Positions 22,283-34,735 are shown, counted from the first letter of the stretch. The stretch is 64,000 nt of DNA from Chrysaora quinquecirrha (GCA_014526335.1 JACTAT010000048.1:3728353-3792352), one strand, 5' to 3'. A program made the numbers and translations. The notes: generated from the sequence alone by a model not told the origin.

Positions 22283-25200
22283 ATGGAGAAAGGAGTGGCT
22301 GTAATAACGGTGAGTTTTTACAAGACAAATCGCATAGAATTTAAAAAAATCTTCTTCTTTTTATATTTTACATTTCGCGTTTACGTATCTGATAATTTCT
22401 CACTCGTCTACAGCTTACCAACGACGATGACGAAAGTAACGAAATTTCTCAAAATTTTCGTAATGAAACGCAACCTGGGTAAGTTTCGAAAATATTTTAT
22501 TTAGAGAACTACAACAAATTTTAACGTCATGATTTCACAAGGCCACTTAATCACAAGCATTCCCGGTACAGGGCAATTTCAAATTTATATAGGACCCCTT
22601 TCGTTTGCTTCCTACACGTTTTGTTTTAAAAATTTAACGGCAAAAATTTTGTTTTGATGTGAATCAAGAAAGAGGGGGCCGGGAGCATTTCATTTCACCT
22701 CACTTCTAAAAACTCGTGCAAAGTTCCTTTTGATATTGTGAAACAGGTGTAAAACTTTTTAAGACAGCTTAAAATCTTTCTGTTATGGAGAAATCCAAAA
22801 ATCTTGCCATACAGGAAATTTATTCAAAAAAGATTAACTTTCCTAACTTTTGTCAAATAGCTGACATTATTGTTGCTGTTTACGTTGTTGCCATGGCAGC
22901 CATGATGGAGGAAGTCCGGGTCCGGCAAATCATTTCAACTAAGGGCCTCGAAATTTTACCCCCTCAATCATTTGACACGGTCAAATCCTTTCTGGCAAAT
23001 TACAATAGATTATTTTGTTCTTTTATTTCTTAAAACAATAAAAAATTTAAGAAACCTTTACTAGTGAGGCTTTAGCTAGGTTTCTTATACAAAAAAATGT
23101 GTACTTAGCCAGATGTTTTTGTTGCTGTTTTTTAAAATTGCCCAGTGTGGGACTGATGTCCTCACAGCTCTGAAACTAGGAAGGGACATCAGAAAATAGA
23201 AACAAACCGAAAACATCATTAGATTCGCCATGTAATTTTACATCTGAATTTGAAATAAACCATAGAATTGATTTGATAGGCCTTAAGTGTCCCTCTTCGG
23301 TAAAATTCCCACTTTTCCACTCTATGCCATATTGTGGTTGTTGTTTAGAGTTGTTGCTGTTGTCAAAAGAGTAGCTGTTGTTGTTAAAAGGGATGCAAGT
23401 GCTGCGTTGTTGTTGATGTTAAAAGTGGCTGTTGTTGCTTAGAGCTGTTGCTGTTGTTAAAAGAGTAGCTGTTGTTGTTAAAAGGGATGCAAGTGCTGCG
23501 TTGTAGTTGATGTTAAAAGTGGCTGTTGTTGCTTAGAGCTGTTGCTGTTGTTAAAAGAGTAGCTGTTGTTGTTAAAAGGGATGCAGGTGCTGCGTTGTAG
23601 TTGATGTTAAAAGTGGCTGTTGTTGCTTAGAGCTGTTGCTGTTGTTAATAGAGTAGCTGTTGTTGTTAAAAGGGATGCAAGTGCTGCGTTGTAGTTGATG
23701 TTAAAAGTGGCTGTTGTTGCTTAGAGCTGTTGCTGTTGTTAAAAGAGTAGCTGTTGTTGTTAAAAGGGATGCAAGTGCTGCTGTTTGTTTAAAAGTGGCT
23801 GTTGGCTATTGCTGTTTATAGGGATGCAACTGTTATGAAAAGGGATGCAAGTGCTGCTGATATTGAAAAAGTGGCAGGTTGCTGATGATGCTGTTGTTAA
23901 AGAGTAAATGTTGTTGTTCAGAGTGGTTGATGTTGTTAGAAGAGTGGTTTATAGGGATGACGTTATGGTCTAGTTTTTGAGTAATATTACTTTTTCAAGC
24001 AAACAAATTTCATACAAATCAGGCATATTTTTGTTTTACAGCATCTTTCACAACTATAGTATAATTTAAAATTGATATCTGTACTTTTGCAGGATTGAAG
24101 ACCAAATACCATCAACGAGTGACGCATGCAATGATAGTGAAAGTGGAGATGCCATACTTAGCATTCTCCTAAACAATCCAGAGGAATTGGAATTAAACCG
24201 AAAGCCTTCTGGAATTAGAACTAATATGGTTTTTTCTCTGAACAAGCAAGTTGTACCGTTATCGTCGGCCAAGTCAGATGATAATGGTGCCTACCTAACA
24301 AAGGGAACTGTTAAGAAACATTACTATTACAACAATGATGTAAGAGTTCTTGAATGCAAGACTGTGCACAAAAGCAGCACTGGAAGTTACTACTATAATG
24401 TACGAGAAGCTCGTCAATATAAGGCAAAGCTTGTTCCTGAAAAAGATGTCTATGAAGTCGTCCGATGCTACCGACAAAACAAGAGTAACCCCGGCTTCAG
24501 CCAGACATTAGCAACTGCGAGGAAGGTAACTGAGAAAGATATCATGCCTTACTACCTGGTCACGTACAAGTGGTTTGACGGAAAAGACCATTCGTCAGAA
24601 TTCAAAATGCCACGACATGGAAATGCTACGAAGCCAGAAACCTTTCCTTACTATCGCCAAGATCCCAACATTTTCCACGAAATTGATAGCATGCTGGAGA
24701 ACGGACTCTCGACGGACAAAATCTACAGACAATTTTCCAATAGTCTTCCCACTACCGTGAGTGAAACAGTTAAATGCCCAAAAGTAATGGAAAACAGAAA
24801 ATTTGCAAATTCGACTTCAGCAGCAACAAAAACCGAATTCTCTGAAGCAGAAAGCATCTTAAAGTCACTAAGAACGGCGGGAAGTCTCATTAAATCTGTT
24901 AGTTTCGGAGCTGATCAATACTCTACAACGAATTTTACCCGAAAAATGCTGGAAGACATTTACCGCTTTTGTGTCTTAGGAGACTCTATTCTCACAATTG
25001 ATACGACGTTTGAAATCTGTGATGGCCTTTGGTTAACAGACACAACTTATGCAAATCTTGCACTTTTAGACAGTTGTGGAAAGAATCCTGAATTTCCAGG
25101 TCCAAGTTTCTGGCATTTTAAGAAAACCAGAGAAGCCTACCGGAGATTTGCAGGAGAACTTGTTATAGATGATCCTAAGTTAGCAGGGATAAAAAAAATT

Positions 25201-27256
25201 GGCCATGACTTAGACAAGGCTTTGGCTCAAGGTAAACCTTTTTACCTTCATTTTTCTATAACAAACTAAGATCAGGATTAGCGCTAAGTTTCTTAAATTT
25301 TTCCTAATTTAAGTATATAATTTTTCAAACGTTTCGTAACACCAATGGTCTTGAGAGATATTTTACATAAAAAAGAAATACACGCAAATTTGGCCAAAAG
25401 AACCCGAATAAAAATTCTTTGTACAGCTACAGCTGCACTGATGACCAAAACATAAACTCTTACAAAATTCCCCTCCAAGGGGATCGGTTTCTTGCGAAAT
25501 GTTTCTTAACAAAGAATGTGCGTAATCATCTTGCTTGCGACGTTTAAACTACTAAAAGATTTACCCTTCTTCATTGAGATTGATACATGTATTCTATTTT
25601 TTCAGGCTTCAAGGATATTTTAACAAGTGCAAAAAGCTTATGGTGTACACAACACCTGGAAAACAGAGATGCTGAGAAGCTGCGAGCAATTGGGTGCAAT
25701 AGCAAAGTCATCCCACACATAACGTCAGACATATATGGCACGCAGAACGAGATTCTTTTGGAGAATGGCTTAGCCGACGCAGATGATGAAGACGACTTTG
25801 ATGCCAAGTTGGAAAGCTTGAAACCTGTCTGGGAAGAAATTGCTCCGGGCTTCAGCACATGGTTTGAAAAGAGAAGAAGCATGGTTTTCAAAGAATGCCT
25901 CATTCTAACAGCAAGGCGAGAACTAGGAATTCATGGCCGCTTCACAAGTAATGGGTTGGAGCTAAAGCACAAGCTTCAAAAGAAACGGTTGTCTGAGGAC
26001 AATATCCCAAAGGAAGTTGCAGCTGTTAGCGAAAGTTTGAAACAGTGGGCCGAGGAAAACTTTTTCGCTGAATGTGCACGAGCTATACGTGGACTTGGAA
26101 AGTATAGACTGGCAAAAGATTATGTCAAATTCTATGTTGATCCTGTCCAGTGGAATCGATGGTCAGTCAGTCGACAAGAACAACATCTCAAAGCATTTTT
26201 TGAATTTGTACCCAAGGCGTACGACCAGTACCAAAAGCCAAAAAATGCAGGACAAAAGTCTTCTGCTACAGGAGCTCAGAAGCGACGAGCAAGACTTCCA
26301 GAGCCAGAGCTGTTCCACGACAGAGCCAGCATTAATGAAGATGATGATAGTCGTCCACAAGATATAGCCGTAACACCCTTGAAACTGACGAAGAAAAAAA
26401 GGGAAGGCGAGTCCAGAAGCACATGGCAGGTATAACAATCGTTTCCATTTACATTTGCAGTACATATACATTTAAACAATGTTGATGAATTTCGAACAAA
26501 AGGAACGAAGTTTTTGAGTTTTTGATTTTTAGCTATTTTAAGTGTATAGGACATTGGTTTGAAGAAACTCACCCCCATAACGAAATGATAAAAACCTTGC
26601 AGGACCTGCTTGCTTTCTTTTTTTTAGTAAACTACTATGTAAATCTGACTTTTGAAAAGGTATACGAGATTTCCGTTGAAACAAAAGGATTTCCGAAGGA
26701 TTTCTATTAAAACAGAGGAGTGAATTGCCCCTTGCTTTAGACTGCGATGCAGAGGTGTGACCATTCTCATAAGTTGCAGATTGTTTCAAAGCATCAAAGA
26801 AGCTGAGAACAAAGACCGGAAATTTAAGAAAGTTTGTTGCTAGTTACTTATGAAATAATCGTTTTATCATAGGTAAAAGACAACAAGCGCCAGGATCGAG
26901 ACGTGCATTCATTTCTTGACCCAGACAGACAGATAACTGGAGCATACCAGCTTGTGCACAGGGAAGATTCAAAGCTATGCCCAAAAAGTGTTGCGAGATG
27001 CGAGCAATGCCGTATTGCATTTCAATCGTCGGATGTTGTCCTCGTCAAAACGACTGGCCTCTGTGAAATAACTGATAAAGATGGACAAAGGAAAAGGTAC
27101 ACTGGTAAAATCTATTTGCATTACCTCACGAAGTGTCTGAAGCTGTATGACCAAAATTTCGATTTCGCCAAAGTCAGCGTACCGAAGAAGACACAGGAGC
27201 TGCTACCTGCAAATGCTCTTCATATTCTTAAGACAAAGGGTTTGACCTTTGCTTAG
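22283..27256 (+). CDS. MULE-domain transposase, five exons, 812 aa
   Basis: Exons: 22283-22309, 22414-22478, 24093-25231, 25606-26429 and 26873-27256. Every junction has GT..AG (GTGAGT, GTAAGT, GTAAAC, GTATAA donors) and the frame is kept, giving 2439 nt with a single stop (TAG at 27254-27256). The start ATG is the first codon of a 9-residue exon. The N-terminus is acidic. The central part holds the MULE/DDE core: 'LTIDTTFEICDGLWL' (first D) and 'IKKIGHDLDKAL' followed across the intron by 'AKSLWCTQHLENRD' (the C..H typical of the domain), with a helical, E-rich region after it. The C-terminal exon has a CX6CX2C cluster ('CPKSVARCEQC') that may bind zinc. No nonsense codon or frameshift was seen, so it could be active. 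It catalyses cut-and-paste transposition of its own element. The exact order of catalytic residues beyond the first D is inferred. Confidence 0.82.
23340..23870. repeat. 94-bp minisatellite in transposase intron 2
   Basis: A unit with 'AAAAGGGATGCAAGTGCTGC' recurs at a constant 94-base step (unit landmarks ending at 23400, 23494, 23588, 23682, 23776), about five copies rich in GTTGTT, then degenerates to about 23960. Confidence 0.85.
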
Positions 27257-28831
27257 TAAGACTATACATTCGTCGAAACATTTGCCTCTTCTCGCTAGAA
27301 ACACCTGACTTGACTTTAAAACATTAACACATAAATTAGATAAATGCATTTATTAACTCTTACTATTTTCTCGCACTCGTTTCTTCAGGGGAAAATCACT
27401 CTTAGAATCTCGTACGTCTTTGAAATAATATTCAGAATCTTCAATACTCATAAAACAAAGAAATATGCCTTTTCCACTTGGCCTGAATAGGCCTATTCAA
27501 TCATGATATGACATCACTTACAATAAAGTCATACTTTGAATAAAATAGAGTGGAATACAGCTACAGTGAAGCATTTTATTAATAGTACAACCATTGACTA
27601 TGGTGCAACAATTCTGTGATATTTGAGAGATTTTAATTTTTAAGAAAGTCTTTGCAGAATAATATCTGCGAAATTATGATTCAGAAATTCAATACTTTTA
27701 GAATTTTGCACGATATTACTGTACATAGAGTGATTTACTCCTTGGGTGTGCTTGCTTTGTTCGTTGGTTAACATGATTTTTTTTAAACTTGAGATTTTTA
27801 AACTTGCATTTTTTCATCTATACGATGTAGATTTGTCTTTCGTTAATGATGTTAAATTTTTCTTTAATGATATAAGTTATCTTTGGTTGAAGATGATTTT
27901 TCTGTCGTTTTCTTGCTTGAGCCCTTACTTCAATTTATTAAAATCTCTGTTTCGCTCATAAATCTAGACCAACAACCTGAACGATTAGCTGCAACGAGCA
28001 GTTGAAGCAGCCTGCTGACGACAACAACAACAACGTAAGGTGGTAGCTGCGATAACTGGGACACCGAATGTCGAGGGCGGGGAACATTTGTATTTGGCAG
28101 TAAGCTTGTTTGGTAATAGTATATTTGCTTGGTATGAATTTTGGAAAAAATTGTCTATATGTATATATTTTCTATCATTGTTTTCATTTCTGTCTCGGCA
28201 GCATTTGTTTCAGTGTAAATTCAGCCCTGACAGCAAACATATTTCCATACACTCTTTTTTATAAGAAACTAAGATTAGATTGTTGAGACCTGCGAGTTTC
28301 TTATCATTTTGGGTCGAGTACTGAAAGTTTCTTAACCAATAGGCTATTGATCTTTAAAAAAAAGAGTGTATTATCACAACAATCACGCGATTATTGCACG
28401 ATCGTGTTAGAAGTCACAAGTAGAGTGATCTTTAATTCCCGTTTAAACGAAAATATTTCCAAGAATTTTTTTATCAAAACCATGAAATCTTAACAATGGG
28501 TGTACGCGTACATGTCTGTAGGAATGGAGTGAAATGCCCCTCGCTCGAATCATGAGATAAGAAAATCTCACGATCGTGCGATAATCGTACATTAAAAAAT
28601 TTTGATGGAAGATACAAGATAGGCTTGAAAAGCTGCAGGTGATTGAATAGGCCCCTGAGAGCGATTTACAAAAGATTCGTCCGCCATTCCGAAAATCAAT
28701 AGCAAACAAAGCGCATTGTTCACGTTTTTCGCCCCAAGAGGAAAGACAAATTTACAATGGAGAGATGATGTTTTGAAGAAATTTAGGGATTTTGAGGGGC
28801 TTTCTACCCCTTAACAAGTTAAAATGACACT
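27257..28831. other. 3' region of the MULE element, no second gene seen
   Basis: AT-rich sequence with short open frames of low-complexity composition. Inverted fragments containing CACGATCGTG occur near 28385-28580. No second protein of the element is evident. Confidence 0.5.
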
Positions 28832-28953
28832 TTTTGGTTAGTTTTGGGTCCTTTTGGGTCGTTTTGATCCAATTATGGGTCGTTTTGGCTGGTTTTGGGT
28901 CATTTTGGCTGGTTTTGGGTCGTTTTGGGTGGTTCCGCGTTTTAGTAAGTACG
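28832..28953 (-). repeat. Right terminal inverted repeat of the MULE element
   Basis: G-rich on the plus strand, with runs of GGG every 9-10 bases (TTTTGGGTCG and TTTTGGGTGG units), ending GTTTTAGTAAGTACGC. It is the inverted partner of 21819-21940. The regular G runs could favour a four-stranded fold; that is inference. Confidence 0.75.
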
Positions 28954-28954
28954 C

Positions 28955-29134
28955 CAATTCCATATGGTTTACAGCTACAAAAGTGCCACAGAGAATCATA
29001 ATGAACTCTTCGACTTTAGTTTGCCATAAATAGTACGCTAATTTGTCATTACAGAAACGAAATCTTTTCAGGTCTTCAAACAAAAAAGCACAAGATTGCA
29101 TCAGATCCGTGATCTCTGCAATCAGCGACGCCAT
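28955..29134 (-). pseudogene. Possible 5' coding exon of the integrase-like gene cut off by the MULE insertion
   Basis: A minus-strand frame opens with ATG at 29134 and reads 60 codons ('MASLIAEITDLMQSC', 'FCNDKLAYYLWQTKVEEF') right up to the MULE right end. It is a coherent helical protein start. It has the same orientation as the rve-integrase-like gene on the other side of the element. N-terminal helical segments of this kind occur in that protein family. The link is inference; the intervening coding part was not recognised. Confidence 0.3.
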
Positions 29135-29159
29135 CTTTGCTTTGGGTTCCCTTTCAATG

Positions 29160-29635
29160 GAGTAGCCTTATGTTGAGGGTTGACAATTTACAAACAACTA
29201 TAATTCGGGAAAAGATTCAGTTTGAAAATCTGATCTCATCATGCGATCAGCAAGAATCTCATAAAGACTTTATAAGAATTTTCGCCAAAATATGAACAAA
29301 TTTTTGAGTGATAGGAAAGATCTCACCAGGTAGAGTAAAGACAGTTTTTTCAAAAAGCTAGAAATTTTAAGAGATGGCAAAAATCTCACTAAGAATTTTA
29401 AAGATATTCTTTTAAGAAATAAAATATCTCATCAAATAGGTTATACAAATATTCTGGTAAAGATACTACAAATATCGTGACGAAATAAATATATGACCTT
29501 TTGTATAGAGTTTTTTGATGAAAACAGAGATTTTTTCTAATGTTAATGATATATCCAAGTCTTGATGAAATATATCCAAGTCTTGTATAGATTCTTGACA
29601 AATTTGAAATTTTGCCCCTTTTAGCACCCCAAAGT
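29160..29635. other. No recognisable gene
   Basis: AT-rich, with several imperfect copies of an 'AAGATCTCAC'/'AAAATCTCACTAAG'-like phrase (29310-29430). No coding signal. Confidence 0.5.
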
Positions 29636-29639
29636 GATG

Positions 29640-30032
29640 ATAACTATGATGATGATGATGATGATGATGATGGTCATGATGATAATTATGAAAATAACAA
29701 TGGCTATGCTATGGAATAAATATTTAGGTTTCCTGGAGAAAAATCGATTTATCTCTGGGTCTACTGCTATAAATTTGTTATAATTATGTTGCTTATGATG
29801 TTCTTTTTTTGTCCAGAATTTAATACCCTTTAATGAATTCAATTGTGTTTACCATTGCAAGTAGGCTAGATTTTTAACTTAACACCCGTGATGCCGGTGA
29901 ATATTAGTACCAGTCCAGCAAGACAGGATACCACTCAGCTGCCTTTTAACTTGCTGCCTTTTAACTTGCAGCCTTCTGAACTTTGGCTAGAATCCAGGGA
30001 GGTTAGCTCTCCGTGGCATTCCATGACCTCCT
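29640..30032 (+). mobile_element. Relic end of the foldback/Polinton-like family
   Basis: In order: a (GAT)n run, 'GTTCTTTTTTTGTCC', 'TAATACCCTTTA', the hairpin unit 'ACACCCGTGATGCCGGTG', 'GAATATTAGTACCAGT', and one arm of the foldback ('CCTTTTAACTTGCTGCC', 'GCCTTCTGAACTTTGGC'). This is the same order as 61500-61830. It stops at the palindrome centre, so only the outer end of one copy survives. No coding part remains. Confidence 0.75.
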
Positions 30033-30420
30033 GACTCAAGTGGGACGGGGGACCCAGGATGGAAGTGGGACGGGGGACACAGAACTGAACTGGGACTTGG
30101 GACTCAGGTGGGACCTGGGACCCAGGATACAGATGGAACCCAAGACCTAGAACTCAGGTGGGACCAGGGACTTGATTGGGGCCCAGCACCCTGTAAGCAG
30201 GTGGGACCCAGGACCTAACACTCAGGTGGGAGGCCGGTGGGACCCAAGACTCAGGTGTGACCTGGGACTTGGGACTCAGGTCGTATGTTTGACCTGGTAA
30301 CAGAATGGGACCTGGGACATAGGTAAGATTTTCGACCTGGGAAGAAGTTGGCCCAGAAACCTGGGGCCAGGGACTCAGTGGAGACCTCAAACATTGCACA
30401 AGGCCTGGGACAAGGTCTTG
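30032..30420. repeat. GC-rich degenerate minisatellite
   Basis: Variants of GGTGGGACCTGGGACCCAGG and GGGACTTGGGACTCAGGTGG recur irregularly at about 20-35 bp. Base composition is strikingly G-rich against the AT-rich surroundings. The minus-strand open frame inside is an artefact of the repeat. It starts exactly where the foldback relic breaks off. Confidence 0.75.
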
Positions 30421-31039
30421 ACTTTGAAAGTGGTTGCTTGCTGGATCATAAGAGACCTTTGATCACTTGATAGAAAAAATGAATCAACATCATTGAATAT
30501 CTATGACAATCCTTTTCACAAATATGTTTTGAAAGTAACAAATTGAAACCCAAGTTAACTGTTCATAATCCTTCATTAATACTCACATTTAAATTTTACT
30601 CATAATGCTAACAAACGAAATGTAACAGAAACTAAGAATAAAACACATGATTATAGTAAATAAAAATGAGTAAAGTAACTATTATTGCTCAATTGTCCCC
30701 CTATGGTACAAATTTGGAGTCTAGAGATTTGAAACAGCTAAGTTAGTCTCTGGGATGATTTGAATTCCAAACTGAAAAAAAAATTTTGTAGTGAAGAATG
30801 AAACCTTTTTATCGTTAAAGTTAGACATGCTTCATCAACACTCTTTCAATAGCGACTCTTGGAGAAAGGCAGTGCATACTTTACGCGGCATAAATCCTTA
30901 CAGGGTGAGAATTTTCCTTTTTAACGATCTTTTAGTGAAGATAACAAAACACGAGAAGAAACACACATGCATAACATTATAAAAATAAGAGATAATATAT
31001 ACTTGACAAACGGTGTAGTCAACATCTTCAATTCAAAAC
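30421..31039. other. No recognisable gene
   Basis: AT-rich sequence without a coding signal I can support. Confidence 0.45.
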
Positions 31040-31297
31040 CTAAATTCCTATGCAAGGGTTCAGTTGCAGAGGAACTACAATCATTTGCGGAGCAAATATT
31101 TGGTTGTTGTGGGCTATGCAAGCACAATGAAAATGATGATAAACTTCAGCGAATTCTGCAGATATCCTCTGCTTTCGTGGTTTTTGATCCAAATATGATG
31201 TTTGTGTTTTTGAAGCAATGACAATATCATTGGGTGGGATAGGGTACCAATTTTGATAGAACCTGCAATTGCATTTATAACAAACAGCAACATTCAT
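31040..31297 (-). pseudogene. Cysteine-containing protein fragment of unknown family
   Basis: The minus-strand frame has 'VCYKCNCRFYQNWYPIPPND' followed by 'EVYHHFHCACI'. The paired cysteines, the WYP-x-PP segment and the Y-HF-H-C-ACI block look like conserved protein, and I have a weak memory of similar blocks in multicopy cnidarian proteins. The plus-strand frame over the same bases also stays open, so strand choice is uncertain. No neighbours help. Confidence 0.25.
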
Positions 31298-31440
31298 ATG
31301 GCAAAATCGTAGAAGTGTCTAATATTTATCCATTTGCTGGTGGATCTGGTTGAGACGGTGGCTTTAAGGCTGAATCAGCTTGCATGAGGGGTTGATGCAA
31401 CTGATTAGGAACATCTAATACTCTCATTTGAACATCACGT

Positions 31441-33147
31441 TTATTATTATTATTATAATTCCTTTATTTACACTGTTGGCATGAAAAATAGCTAAAATGT
31501 ACAGTAAAAATTTACAATACAGGTAATAGAAGCCAACCATTAATATATTTGATAAAAGAGTATAAAACTAATAACAATGTAATAATTGAGAGAAGGTAAA
31601 ACTCTAAAAACAACTATCTATAAAAATGCTAGCGATCGGATAAACTTCTGGCAGAGTCTACAGCCGCACTGTATCCCGTTCCATGTTTTGATTTTTTTCT
31701 TAAATTCGAGTAACGAAGAGGAATTCTTGAATGAGGGGGGAAGGCTTTGCCATAATTGTGGCCCTCGAAATCTTAGGGTTTCTGTTCCACAAGACACTGT
31801 TCTTACTAAAGGAAGCGAAAATTCATTGTTGTTTCTAAGTGCATAGTGGGGTTGATGAGACGGAAAAGTAGGGGCTCAATCCATGCTTACTTTTATACAT
31901 TCTGATCATAAGTACTTGTGAGTTACTTTCATGTACAGTAATAGTACCGTCTTTTTCCAAAAGCGTTTGAAAGCTAGATTTGTGATCTCTATATGTGATT
32001 CTAAGTGCTGGTTCATGAAGTTTGTTGATCATGTTATTCAATTTTCTGGAGTGAAACATCCATGCTAGAGGGCAGTATTGAAATTGACTATCTATAAATG
32101 CTCTCATTAGTAACCTAAGTTTGTGTTGGTCCATAAAATTTCGTACACGGGATAGTGCATAGATTTTATTGCTTACTTTTTGAAACAGTTTGCTAATGTT
32201 TTGTTTAAAGGTAAGTCTATCATCAATAAGGACACCAAGTAGTTTTTCTTCACTGCTACTTTTTATGGTAGTATTAACAATACGAATAGAAGCTGGTTCA
32301 TCTGTTTTATCACCTAAGGTCATCAGATGACATTTTTCCTCATTGAGTTTCATGTAATTTTCAGAAAACCATTTGTTTGCTCTGACCGAGTCATTTTCTA
32401 ACTTGACAATTGCATCATGCATGTTATCATCACAAACAAATAAGGTGGTATCATCAGCATAGTTACAGATATCCGTTTCCTGAATGTTAAGAAAAAAGTC
32501 ATTTATGAATATGTTGAAGAAAAGTGGGCCAAGAACAGAGCCCTGTGGAACGCCTAAGATTAGCTTTTTCCATGAACTAAGGGAACCATTGATCTTAACA
32601 CTTGTTGTCTATTTGTTAAATAATCATTTACAAGTGTTAATGCCCCATAGTTAAGTCCATATGCTTCTAATTTAGCAATCAGAAGGTCACGTTTTAAACA
32701 ATCGAAAGCTTTGGACAAATCGATCAAAACAGCTCCAACTTTTCCTCCGTTATCAAGACATATTATCCATTTTTCCAACGATCGGACTAAAGCTTGTTGA
32801 GTATTGTAACCTTTACAAAAGCCGCAAAGTAAATTGGACAGATAGGTTGAAATGTATTCGGTTAATTGTTTTTCCAAGAGCCTTTCAAACACTTTAGATA
32901 CCGTTGGTAAAACAATGATGGGTCTATAATTTTCTTTCTTTGTGGTTTCATCTTTCTTATCTAGCGCAGAGACATGGGCACTCTTAAGCTCATCTGGGAA
33001 TTGCGAATTTATTATACAGTTATTAAATATTTCAAGTAGGGGATCTGTGCTTATATCTGAGTTTTCTTTAAGGACTTTAGGAGGTATGTCTTTGACAGTG
33101 GTAGGTTTTTTGGTATTGACAACTAATGAAGAATAATTTCTAAACAT
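31441..33147 (-). pseudogene. LINE reverse transcriptase (Jockey/CR1 group), 5'-truncated
   Basis: The minus-strand reading includes 'KENYRPIIVLPTVSKVFE' (RT motif region 2), 'GAVLIDLSKAFDCL', then after a frameshift near 32565 'GVPQGSVLGPLFFNIFINDF' and the catalytic 'YADDTTLF'. It continues with 'EKLLGVLIDDRLTFKQNI' and the thumb 'QFQYCPLAWMFHSRKLN' to a stop at 31835. The endonuclease is absent. The 3' end is marked by AATAAAGG followed by a (TAA)n tract near 31441-31462, a common tail type in this LINE group. The 5' break lies within the inverted repeat at 33117-33295. Confidence 0.82.
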
Positions 33148-33289
33148 TTTTTAGGTATAGTTATTAGGTATAGGTATAGTTATTCTAGTTATTACCATAG
33201 TATGAGAATAATTGAGTACTAGCATATTCAACTTCTTTCACACCAACATCCTCAGAATTACTAGCTTCCTCTTCTTCATCATTCTTTGC

Positions 33290-34735
33290 TTGAGGATCAG
33301 TAAGTATCAGTAAGTATCAGTAAGGATCAGTAAGGATCAGTAATGATTAGTTAAGGATCAGTAATGATTAGTGAGGATCAGGTAATCATTAATTAAGGAT
33401 CAGTAATGATTAGTGAGGATCAGGTAATGATTAGTTAAGGACCAGCTAAGGATCGGTAATGATTAGTTAAGGATCAGTAATGATTAGTGAGGATCAGGTA
33501 ATGATTAGTTAAGGATCAGTAATGACTATCTAAGGATCAGGTAATGATTAGTTAAGGATCAGTAATGATTAGTGAGGATCAGGTAATGATTAGTTAAGGA
33601 GCAGTAAGGATTAGTTAAGGATCAGTAAGGATCAGCTCAGGATCAGTAAGGATCAGTAAGGATTAGGTTAGGATCAGTAAGGATCAGTAATGATTAGTGA
33701 GGATCAGGTAATGATTAGTTAAAGATCAGTAATGATTATTGAGGATCAGGTAATGATTTGTTTAGGATCAGTAATGATCAGTTAAGAACCAGTAAGGATC
33801 AGCCCAGGATCAGTAAGGATTAGGCTAGGATCAGTAAGGATTACCTAAGGATCAGCAAGGATCAGTAATGATCAGTAAGGATTAGCTCAAGATCAGTAAT
33901 GATTAGCTAAGGATCAGGTATTGATTAGTTAAGGATCAGTAATGATTAGTGAGGATCAGGTAATGATTAGTTAATGATCAGTAAGGATCAGTAAGGATCA
34001 GTAATGATTAGTGAGGATCAGGTAATGATTAGTTAAGGATCAGTAATGATTAGTTAAGGATCAGTAAGGATCAGCTCAGGATCAGTAAGGATCAGTAAGA
34101 ATTAGGTTAGGATCAGTAAGGATCAGTAATGATTAGTGAGGATCAGGTAATGATTGGTTAAAGATTGGTAATGATTAGTGAGGATCAGGTAATGATTTGT
34201 TAAGGATCAGTAATGATCAGTTAAGGATCAGTAAGGATCAGCCAAGGATCAGTAAGGATCAGGTTAGGATCAGTATGGATTAGTTAAGGATCAGCAAGGA
34301 TTAGTTAAGGATCAGTAAGGATTAGCTCAGGATCAGTAATGATTACCTAGGGATCAGGTAATGATTAGTTAAGGATCAGTAATGATTAGTGAGGATCAGG
34401 TAATGATTAGTTAAGGATCAGTAAGGATCAGTAAGGATCAGTAATGATTAGTGAGGATCAGGTAATCATTAATTAAGGATCAGTAATGATTAGTGAGGAT
34501 CAGGTAATGATTAGTTAAGGATCAGTAATGATTAGCTAAGGATCAGGTAATGAATAGTTAAGGACCAGTAATGATTAGTGAGGATCAGGTGATGATAAGT
34601 TAAGGATCAGTAATGATTAGTTAAGGATCAGTAAGGATCAGTAAGAATCAGTAAGGATCAGCTAAGGATCAGCTAAGGATCAGTAAGCATTAGCTCATGA
34701 TTAGTGAGGATCAGTAAGGATTAACAATGGATTAG
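33290..34735. repeat. Satellite of AGGATCAGTA-like units
   Basis: More than 1.4 kb of GGATCAGTAA and TGATTAGTTA-type decamers. They often form a ~42-bp higher-order unit (…GTAATGATTAGTGAGGATCA…). Local unit types alternate (…GTAAGG… and …GTAATG…) as in unequal exchange or slippage. No open frame. Confidence 0.92.

Larger units (their letters stand above)
21819..28953 (+). mobile_element. MULE-type DNA transposon with terminal inverted repeats
   Basis: The ends GCGTACTTACTAAAACGC (left, 21819) and its reverse complement (right, to 28953) match except near one base. They lead into ~130-bp inverted repeats made of short CCACCCAAAACGA-like units. Inside lies a single five-exon gene for a MULE-domain transposase on the plus strand, plus a 94-bp minisatellite in intron 2. 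About 7.1 kb in all. A clean 8-10 bp target duplication, usual for MULEs, was not found: the flanking 9-mers TATTTCACT and CAATTCCAT do not match. The element lies beside an rve-integrase-like gene and may interrupt it. Confidence 0.78.

Noticed and set aside
21810..28962. Target-site duplication for the MULE element
   Set aside because: The 9-mers beside the two ends (TATTTCACT and CAATTCCAT) do not match, so no duplication is claimed.
30154..30399. Proline/valine-rich minus-strand ORF
   Set aside because: Artefact of the G-rich minisatellite; no independent support.
33290..34735. Regularly spaced repeats that could recall a CRISPR array
   Set aside because: There are no unique spacers; spacer and repeat are the same degenerate decamer, and the context is eukaryotic. 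It is a satellite.
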